Virus record (IMG/VR): IMGVR_UViG_3300002835_001356
Coordinates: 1 to 20,776 of that record
Direction: 5' to 3' (one strand)
Source: a virus
Length of the DNA stretch: 20,776 nt
The position numbers were made by a program, and so were the translations under genes. Below the pieces are notes generated by a model. The model was not told where the DNA came from. It worked only from the letters and a program-made list of their open reading frames with translations, and did no database searches. This document shows, one piece after another, positions 15,501 to 20,776 of this stretch. Every line of letters begins with the position of its first letter. Position 1 is the stretch's first letter.

Positions 15501-18500
15501 TTAGAATTGGCAGTATCATCAAACTTAGTTGACATTAACAATATAGTTACTAGTGTTGATGTTTTGCTACAACAAATTAACAGAGTTAAAAACTCTAAGT
15601 TTCCGTGGCACTACAGCGACATGGTGGGCTACGGGGGTGTAAAACAAACACTTGAATACCGTGTACTCAATCCACAACTTCGTCGATATGAATTGTCAAA
15701 TATTTTTAACGACAAGCAGTTGTCAAACAGATCAGTATTAGTTTACTACTGCACTACCAAAAAGGATCAATACGGTAATATTGTACTAGATAATAATAAT
15801 CGGCCTGTAATACTAGATAGACAACAGTTAGTCAAAGACAAAGATTTTATATTTGAACAAGACCGACCAGCAATTCAATTAAAAGAATCATTTGTACAAC
15901 TGTATAACGATATCTTTGTTATTGATGATTACAGTAATACTGATGGCAGTTTCATTCCTGAGACACCTAGTAAGTTGGGACTATATCCTAGTTATGTTCC
16001 TGAAATTTTTACTGATAATACGTATCTATCTCCTACGGTAGTTATTAGAGGACACGATGGTAGTATCACTCCTTCGTTTGGTGACTACAGAGATGATTTG
16101 CTACTAGAGTTAGAACGTAGAATTTATAATAATATTAAAATAGATTATACAGCAAGTGACTTTAATGTTTATGATTACATACCTGGTAAATTTAGAACCG
16201 TTGATTACAGTTTACAGGAATGGAACGGCGTACTTACACAAAGCTTCTTAAAATGGGTAGGAACAAACAGAGTTGATTATATTACCAACTCTACTTTTAA
16301 TGCCAATAATCCGTTTACTTGGAATTATAAAAACTTTAAAGATGTATTACCTGGAAACGAAAATTTACCAGGTACATGGCGAGCTATCTACAGCTATTTT
16401 TATGATACAGACAGACCACATACTAATCCATGGGAAATGCTAGGGTTTAGTAAACGTCCAGACTGGTGGGAAGATAGATATGGGCCTGCTCCGTACACCG
16501 GCGGTAATCTAGTTCTTTGGGAAGACCTAGAAGCAGGTTACATCCATGGCGAAGATCGATTTGACAGTAAATTTGCTCGTCCTGGGTTAACAGATATTAT
16601 TCCAGTAGATGATGCTGGTAATTTACGTAGCCCTGAATCATTTGCAGTCCTAAACTTTACAAGCAGTAAAGCAAACACCAGTTATAGCGTAGGGGACATT
16701 GGGCCTACTGAAAACGCATGGCGTAAAAGCAGCGAATTTCCTTATGTAATTCAAATAGCCATTGCATTAACTAAACCTGGTGTATATTTTGGTTCTCTAC
16801 TGAATCTTGATCGTTACAACGTGAATACCAACTTAGATCAGTATGTGGTTAACGATAACTTACAGAGAATCACACCAACAACTATAACTATCAATGGCCT
16901 CAATCAGTTGGGACAAGTTAATAGATCTGCTGGGTATATCAACTGGATCACAGATTATCTAACCGGACTTGGTTATGCAGCTCCTGTGACTAAAATTCAA
17001 GATTACCTAAACGGGTTAGACGTAAGACTTAGCTACAAAGTGGCCGGATATACAGATAAGAAATATGTTAAGATATTAGCAGAACAAAGCAGTCCTACTA
17101 GCACCAACGAGAGTGTGATTATCCCGGACGAAAATTATCAAATATATCTAAGTAAGTCTACACCAACACGCAGAATTAGTTACAGTGCGGTAATAGTACA
17201 GAAGAGTGAGGCCGGCTATACAATCAATGGATACGATTTAGAAAATCCTTATTTCTATATTATACCTAGTTTGGCAAATAACAACCTAGCTAGAATTCAA
17301 GTAGGTAATAGTACAGGTATAATATATCAAGATTTTCAAAACTATAAGATTAAAATACCATATGGTTTTGAATTTAACACCAAACAACAGGTAGTTGACT
17401 TTCTGATTAGTTACGAAAGATACTTGGTTGGTCAAGGAATGAGATTTGATCAGTTTAACACCGACCTGCAAGTTCAGCAAGATTTTGTGCTCAGTGCTAG
17501 GGAATTTTTAACCTGGTCTCAACAAGGATGGAAATCTGGAAGTTTAATAATTCTTAGTCCTGTTATTGATCAACTGTATATAATCAATGATGTTGGCACA
17601 GTAGACGAAATTGAAAATTCTGCGACTGGTACTAAAATACTTGACGAAAATTTTAATATCGTAAAAAATACTCAATTTACTGTAAATCGTACAGGATCAG
17701 AATTTAGATTACGAGTAACATCGCAGCAAACCATCGGGCTGGCACAGTTAAATGTAGTTGAGTACGAGCATGCTTTGATTTTTGATAATACAACATTATT
17801 CAATGATATTATCTATAAGCCTGAGTTAGGAAATAGACAGTACAGATTAAAAGTAGTAGGCAACAAGACAGACAACTGGAACGGGCAACTGGATATTCCA
17901 GGATTTATATACAATAACGATATAGTCGAAGAATGGCAGACAGGCAAAGATTACAAAAAAGGCGCACTGGTTGCGTTTAAAAACAGATACTATGTGGCAC
18001 TACAAAACGTATTGGCCAGTACAGACTTTGTAGCTTCCACCTGGCAAGAAATAGAAAAAGACAGTATTAAAACCGGATTATTAAAAAACTTAACTTATAA
18101 TGCTGGTATATTAGAAAACGTTTATGACATCAATAATCAACCTGCTGACCGTACACTAAATCAGTTTAGTAATGGTTTAATTGGGTTTAGAGAAAGAAAT
18201 TATTTAACAGACCTTGGCCTAGATATAGAAACACAAACAAAATTCTATCAAGGTTATATAAAACAAAAAGGAACAAAAAATGCAGTAGGTGCGCTGAATA
18301 CTGTTGAACTTAGTAATCTTACCAGTACCTTGGAAACATTCGAGGAATGGGGACTACGTGTGGGCGAGTACGGAGCAATTGATAGTAACGATTACGTTGA
18401 AATTACTTTAGATGAGCAATTGTTTGGTAGAGATCCTAATACTCTGGTACTACTCAACAACAACGAAACTGCGCCAGACCAGATTGTTGGTATCAACTCA

Positions 18501-20776
18501 CAAGATCTATATAGACGTCCTAACAACTATAACCCATCAATTATTCGCACAGAAACAACGCCGAACGATAAGTTCAAGCCAATCAGTGCTGGATATGTTA
18601 ATCAAAGTGATATTGACGCAACAATTTTTGATTTGCAAAATTATGCAGAATTATACAGCGTACTAGGAAATATAGGCAACGGATATAAAATCTGGGTGGC
18701 TAAAGATTTCAATAGCGATTGGAACGTTTATAGGGTAACTGAAACTGGAAACTTTGTTACTGGGTATGAATATAATCTTAATACGTTAATTAAAATTACA
18801 ACTTTTGATCCCCATACTTTTTCTGTAGGGGACATAATTGCATTTAGAAATTTTGATCCAGATTTTGATGGATTCTATCGAGTATTCGAATTATTTGATT
18901 CAAATTCCTTTTACGTTATTTCCGCAAGAAACGCTGGGTTGATACAAGAAATTGGTCAGGTTTATGGCAATGGAATAATATTCTTGTTGACCAGTGTAAG
19001 AGCTTCTGATATAACAGGAGTTATTACAGCAGAACCCCCAAATTACTGGCGTAACAAAGACAAGATATGGATAGATAATAACGGCGATTGGCAAGTTTAT
19101 GAAAAAATTGAGCCATGGTCAGGAGGCAACGCCCTAGCACTAGGATCATCAGATTATGCATCTGGCAGTGAGTACGGTGCGTCTGTTAGATTTAATGAAA
19201 ACAGCACTTCGTTGGTTGTCGGCGCACCGGGCGTGGCTGAAGGTTTAGTTCGTCTATTTGCTAGGACAGCCGGAGGCGCCACATTCATTCCAGCATCCAC
19301 CATTCAACCGGCTGTCAGTTACGCAGCTGGATTTGGTCAAAGCTTAGATATTGGTAGCAGTGTGATTGTAGTTGGTGCGCCGTCTACGCTGGCCGACAGA
19401 GGCTTGGTTTTTGTTTACAACTACGACCCAACTGTTGGAACGAACTTTATTGCTGCCTTACGTGTACCAACCGGTGCTGCTAATCATAAGTTTGGTACCA
19501 GTGTTAGTATATCTAGAGATGATAAATGGCTGTACGTAGGTGCGCCCGGAGCCGACTCTTTTTACGCATTTAACAAAACCACTTTACCTTCACAATTGTC
19601 AATTGTGAATAAACTGGCAGGTACATACGATCAAACAACATCTAACGTTATTGTTGGTATAAATTCACACGGTTTTACAACTCCATCGGGGACGTACAGT
19701 CAGGCCGGAACTACTGTAACAGTCACCGCGACCGGCCACGGACTTAAAGTGGGACAGCCAATTTGGGCAAACGTACAATCCGGAGGCTCTACATCTGGCT
19801 CTTATCTAGTAAGTTCAGTTACTAGTGCAAATATTTTCAACTATATAGCTAGCACTTCTACCACAACCACTGGTACACTCAATACATCTCCACAGGTCAA
19901 TGTGTATGTAACATCAGGCCTGGCTATTTCTGGTTACGCCAATGTTACCGCAATATTAGATAACGATACATTCACGTTGGACTCGAATACAAGTGTGACT
20001 AGTTCGGGTGCAATTACAGTCACATCTTACGTATTAGACTATACACCGCAATCAATTGACACATTAGGAGTTGCCGGACAAAGTAGAATTTATGTGCCGG
20101 ATATTGATTTTACTTTAAGCGGCAGAGTTATTGATTTCCAATCACAAACTGGTACTGATATTGTATCAGTAAACGAATCTACATATTTCAAATTGATGGC
20201 GAACATCAATGCTCCGGCTGGAAATACCGGTGCATTTGGCCAAACGGTAAAATCAAGTACCGATGGCGCACAAATAGTGGTAGGTGCACCAAACGTCACT
20301 GTTGATGGAAAAGTAAATGCTGGATCGGCGTTTGTGTATGATAGAGTCAAAGAAGGTTTTTATACCGATGGCGGCACTTCGACATTTGTACCCAAAAGAA
20401 TTCTTGGAACCACCTACAGAGTTACAGTTAATGGCGTGGATGCTGTAGAAGGCACAGATTTTAACAAAGTTGTTAATTCAATAGTATTCACTAATCCGTT
20501 ACCTGGGGGCCAGTTTGTTGAAGTGGAAGTGAATAATTTTCAATTAATTGAAATTTTAGGAAGACAAGAAGCTACTACTTCTGCTAAATTTGGTTCTTCG
20601 TTAGACATGTGTCCTAACAATTGTTCAGTCTATATTGGAGCGCCATTTTATACCAAGCCAGAATATTTTGCCGGAAGAGTGTATAGATATGCCAATCAAG
20701 GAAGAATATACGGCACTATACTTGGTAATATAGTAAATCCGTTTGTAAATTTTCTCGGAACTTATGTGCAATCGGG
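12561..20776 (+). CDS. 7: Giant gp7-like baseplate wedge structural protein (partial, C-terminus beyond right edge)
   Basis: The frame is open from the ATG at 12561 to the window end: 2738 codons plus two bases. AGGAAG at 12549-12554 is a good Shine-Dalgarno site, and the ATG overlaps the gp6 stop (TAATG). T4 gp7 is 1032 residues and follows gp6, so position and the N-terminus (NIRTVNLLPNVFRTD, KFLNATLDQLVSRPEL, IGRRFAPT) suggest a gp7 relative. Segments in order: N-terminal region 1-150; cupredoxin-like domain about 155-260; beta-rich body with NPWTRNNRWFHIDV and IEFDPNIQLFNSG; VVIRGHDGS, FGDYRDDLLLELERRIYNNI; NPWEMLGFSKRPDWWEDRYG near 1290; a chitin-binding-like module 1792-1834; HGL-type small domains; FG-GAP repeats from 2205. 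No signal peptide or membrane span is seen. In T4, gp7 ties the wedge core to gp10 and gp8. Function beyond the N-terminal similarity is inference; it could be a fusion of gp7 with fibre-like parts. Confidence 0.72.
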   Translation, partial: MANIRTVNLLPNVFRTDTNKKFLNATLDQLVSRPELQKINGYIGRRFAPTTKPSDSYIPEQNVLRQNYQLEPSVVSTNKSGKTEFFGSYIDLLQQIEYFGGLTDDQDRLFRNESYSYNGLIDLDKLINFNQYYWLPDGPDTVDVLATGIPITDTFTVTRDSGSGSYKFTSYGNSTNPEITLCHGGVYQFVVNQPGLPFYIQSDPGISGTRRNQPNTSSREILGVTNNGVDVGTVTFRVPTPTAQDNFASLELVETIDFALDIPYNQIQNRMVSVINENYGGLDGIQTGWQGKKVIFLDQSNAEDLWTSNGIFDFEALDTVEFENSSLVPQNLRYSIWTIQLLNDNGNQIVRLINPQIITALTQKVFISKGATNANNEFYISRNGYWTQVPAITASSLYLYYQDGGDSNFAGRIKLTDPISGTIDVVDEIIGKTAYTSPNGVKFTNGLKVRFDQNVIPTLYRDKEYFVEGVGTAITLVLVDQLIKNAEYEDQFDHITINRSSIDRNPWTRNNRWFHIDVINAAAEYNNLISSVNQSQRALRPIIEFDPNIQLFNSGVEAKDAINVIILDTVLNALVQVEGQLADSAITTQVVVDDLEFTINDGDRIVFASDTDVLTRNKIFTAEIIDINNDELLPDYRVHLVETGELVVNGTTVFAYKVISLAETVENNQYHFDGNVWIKSQQKTTVNQAPLFDVVTENNVSLIDNTLFLNSTFVGTTLFSYKVGSGANDNILGFPLSYRNFNNVGDIQFDNNFDNDSFNYETFGSTTENINKYYLRQNTGVESYNLKNVWNKTSEPSKQYQIFNYTFDGSTNYFVIDILPETTMGVPTLIVYRNNVILDPTTYAIVNVGARAAVRISIGQLTDGDLIAIKIYSKSVSKIGFYEVPRNLDLNSINSDFETLTLGQLRNHLSTIASNSTLVVGAVPGVSNIRDLPIKNQGGSILQHSAPVIYSNLFLLDKNINFIKGIEYARKEYTKFKNKFLELAVSSNLVDINNIVTSVDVLLQQINRVKNSKFPWHYSDMVGYGGVKQTLEYRVLNPQLRRYELSNIFNDKQLSNRSVLVYYCTTKKDQYGNIVLDNNNRPVILDRQQLVKDKDFIFEQDRPAIQLKESFVQLYNDIFVIDDYSNTDGSFIPETPSKLGLYPSYVPEIFTDNTYLSPTVVIRGHDGSITPSFGDYRDDLLLELERRIYNNIKIDYTASDFNVYDYIPGKFRTVDYSLQEWNGVLTQSFLKWVGTNRVDYITNSTFNANNPFTWNYKNFKDVLPGNENLPGTWRAIYSYFYDTDRPHTNPWEMLGFSKRPDWWEDRYGPAPYTGGNLVLWEDLEAGYIHGEDRFDSKFARPGLTDIIPVDDAGNLRSPESFAVLNFTSSKANTSYSVGDIGPTENAWRKSSEFPYVIQIAIALTKPGVYFGSLLNLDRYNVNTNLDQYVVNDNLQRITPTTITINGLNQLGQVNRSAGYINWITDYLTGLGYAAPVTKIQDYLNGLDVRLSYKVAGYTDKKYVKILAEQSSPTSTNESVIIPDENYQIYLSKSTPTRRISYSAVIVQKSEAGYTINGYDLENPYFYIIPSLANNNLARIQVGNSTGIIYQDFQNYKIKIPYGFEFNTKQQVVDFLISYERYLVGQGMRFDQFNTDLQVQQDFVLSAREFLTWSQQGWKSGSLIILSPVIDQLYIINDVGTVDEIENSATGTKILDENFNIVKNTQFTVNRTGSEFRLRVTSQQTIGLAQLNVVEYEHALIFDNTTLFNDIIYKPELGNRQYRLKVVGNKTDNWNGQLDIPGFIYNNDIVEEWQTGKDYKKGALVAFKNRYYVALQNVLASTDFVASTWQEIEKDSIKTGLLKNLTYNAGILENVYDINNQPADRTLNQFSNGLIGFRERNYLTDLGLDIETQTKFYQGYIKQKGTKNAVGALNTVELSNLTSTLETFEEWGLRVGEYGAIDSNDYVEITLDEQLFGRDPNTLVLLNNNETAPDQIVGINSQDLYRRPNNYNPSIIRTETTPNDKFKPISAGYVNQSDIDATIFDLQNYAELYSVLGNIGNGYKIWVAKDFNSDWNVYRVTETGNFVTGYEYNLNTLIKITTFDPHTFSVGDIIAFRNFDPDFDGFYRVFELFDSNSFYVISARNAGLIQEIGQVYGNGIIFLLTSVRASDITGVITAEPPNYWRNKDKIWIDNNGDWQVYEKIEPWSGGNALALGSSDYASGSEYGASVRFNENSTSLVVGAPGVAEGLVRLFARTAGGATFIPASTIQPAVSYAAGFGQSLDIGSSVIVVGAPSTLADRGLVFVYNYDPTVGTNFIAALRVPTGAANHKFGTSVSISRDDKWLYVGAPGADSFYAFNKTTLPSQLSIVNKLAGTYDQTTSNVIVGINSHGFTTPSGTYSQAGTTVTVTATGHGLKVGQPIWANVQSGGSTSGSYLVSSVTSANIFNYIASTSTTTTGTLNTSPQVNVYVTSGLAISGYANVTAILDNDTFTLDSNTSVTSSGAITVTSYVLDYTPQSIDTLGVAGQSRIYVPDIDFTLSGRVIDFQSQTGTDIVSVNESTYFKLMANINAPAGNTGAFGQTVKSSTDGAQIVVGAPNVTVDGKVNAGSAFVYDRVKEGFYTDGGTSTFVPKRILGTTYRVTVNGVDAVEGTDFNKVVNSIVFTNPLPGGQFVEVEVNNFQLIEILGRQEATTSAKFGSSLDMCPNNCSVYIGAPFYTKPEYFAGRVYRYANQGRIYGTILGNIVNPFVNFLGTYVQS
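13023..13340 (+). other. Cupredoxin-like beta domain in the giant protein
   Basis: Residues of about 155-260 contain CHGGVYQFVVNQPGLPFYIQ, then ILGVTNNGVDVGTVTFRVP. This layout (GxxYxF, G-PFxI, GVxNNGxxxGTxxFxVP) resembles plastocyanin-like beta-sandwich domains found in virion proteins of marine phages. A full set of copper ligands is not evident, so a purely structural or adhesive fold is more likely. Confidence 0.45.
17934..18066 (+). other. Chitin-binding-like (CBM5/12-type) module in the giant protein
   Basis: Residues 1792-1834 read W-x-GKDYKKGALVAFKNRYYVAL, ending in STWQEIEKD. The pattern W...Y..G..V...N..Y.A......W is that of small chitin-binding modules of the CBM5/12 type, with three aligned aromatics. 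Polysaccharide binding is inferred. Confidence 0.5.
18792..19980 (+). repeat. Three diverged HGL-type small beta repeats
   Basis: Three stretches share the pattern T...H(G/T)(L/F)..G..(I/V)......G.Y.V..(V/L)....F. They are FDPHTFSVGDIIAFRN with GFYRVFELFDSNSF (18792-18915), TATGHGLKVGQPIWANV with GSYLVSSVTSANIF (19707-19853), and VTSGLAISGYANVTAI with DNDTFTLD (about 19892-19980, weaker). Such units are common in phage tail and fibre proteins. Confidence 0.45.
19173..20648 (+). repeat. FG-GAP-type beta-propeller repeats in the giant protein
   Basis: Five units of the form (F/Y)G-S-V......VVGAP are visible: YGASV to VVGAPG (residues 2205-2224), FGQSL to VVGAPS (2258-2275), FGTSV to YVGAPG (2311-2330), FGQTV to VVGAPN (2559-2578) and FGSSL to YIGAPF (2677-2696). 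An insertion of about 230 residues, containing the second and third HGL-type units, separates units three and four. More units may follow past the edge. FG-GAP repeats build propellers used in adhesion. Confidence 0.8.

Noticed and set aside
12562-20776. Apparent gene-poor region with only small scattered open frames on both strands
   Set aside because: Frame +3 relative to the window is open throughout from 12561; the small frames (for example 13408-13617, 13614-13919, 14754-14963, 18412-18666, 20090-20350) are shadows of the giant gene, lack Shine-Dalgarno sites and have no recognisable protein.
1-20776. CRISPR arrays, tRNAs, insertion sequences, diversity-generating retroelement or defence genes
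   Set aside because: I looked for direct repeat arrays, clover-leaf-like RNA, transposase or reverse transcriptase motifs and template/variable repeat pairs and saw none; the window is fully occupied by structural genes and one sigma factor.

Overview
The window looks like a piece of a strictly lytic, T4-like myovirus genome, most likely a marine one. The evidence is a run of recognisable T4-type baseplate proteins in the order known from marine T4-like phages (gp53, gp5, gp25, gp6, gp7-like), a divergent gene for the T4-type late sigma factor gp55, and late promoters of the form NATAAATA. The DNA is AT-rich and Arg is mostly AGA. The host cannot be read from the sequence; a marine bacterium such as a cyanobacterium or a SAR11-like alphaproteobacterium is only a guess from relatives.

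Layout. Bases 1-800 (minus strand) hold most of a gp55-like late sigma factor, cut by the left edge. Bases 801-937 are the only real intergenic region: it carries an extended -10 promoter facing gp55 and late-promoter octamers on both strands. From 938 to the right edge every gene is on the plus strand and tightly packed: a gp48-like tail-tube initiator candidate (938-2041), gp53 wedge protein (2041-2343), a 1207-residue probable hub protein (2347-5970), a 922-residue gp5-like hub/spike with peptidoglycan hydrolase domains (5983-8751), gp25 wedge protein (8760-9140), a second late promoter (9161-9168), gp6 wedge protein (9187-12561), and one giant gp7-like frame from 12561 that is still open at the right edge (at least 2738 codons). 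Bases 12562-20776 look gene-poor in a search for complete reading frames only because this frame has no stop codon inside the window.

How the genes work together. gp55 directs RNA polymerase to late promoters; the candidates at 900 and 9161 would make the tail transcripts. The products are parts of one machine: gp6, gp7, gp25 and gp53 form the baseplate wedges, gp5 and the hub candidate form the central hub and cell-puncturing spike, and the gp48-like protein would start the tail tube on the hub. Adjacent genes overlap by one base (TAATG at 2041 and 12561) or lie 3-46 bases apart, as expected for coupled translation of parts needed in fixed ratios.

I see no defence island, CRISPR array, tRNA, transposon or other accessory system. 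What is unusual is how large and composite the tail proteins are: a gp5 that seems to pair a lytic glycosidase-type domain with an M15 zinc peptidase, a gp7-like protein with a cupredoxin-like domain, a chitin-binding-like module and an FG-GAP beta-propeller, a gp6 with a calcium-loop motif, and a gp55 with about 140 extra residues before its conserved core.
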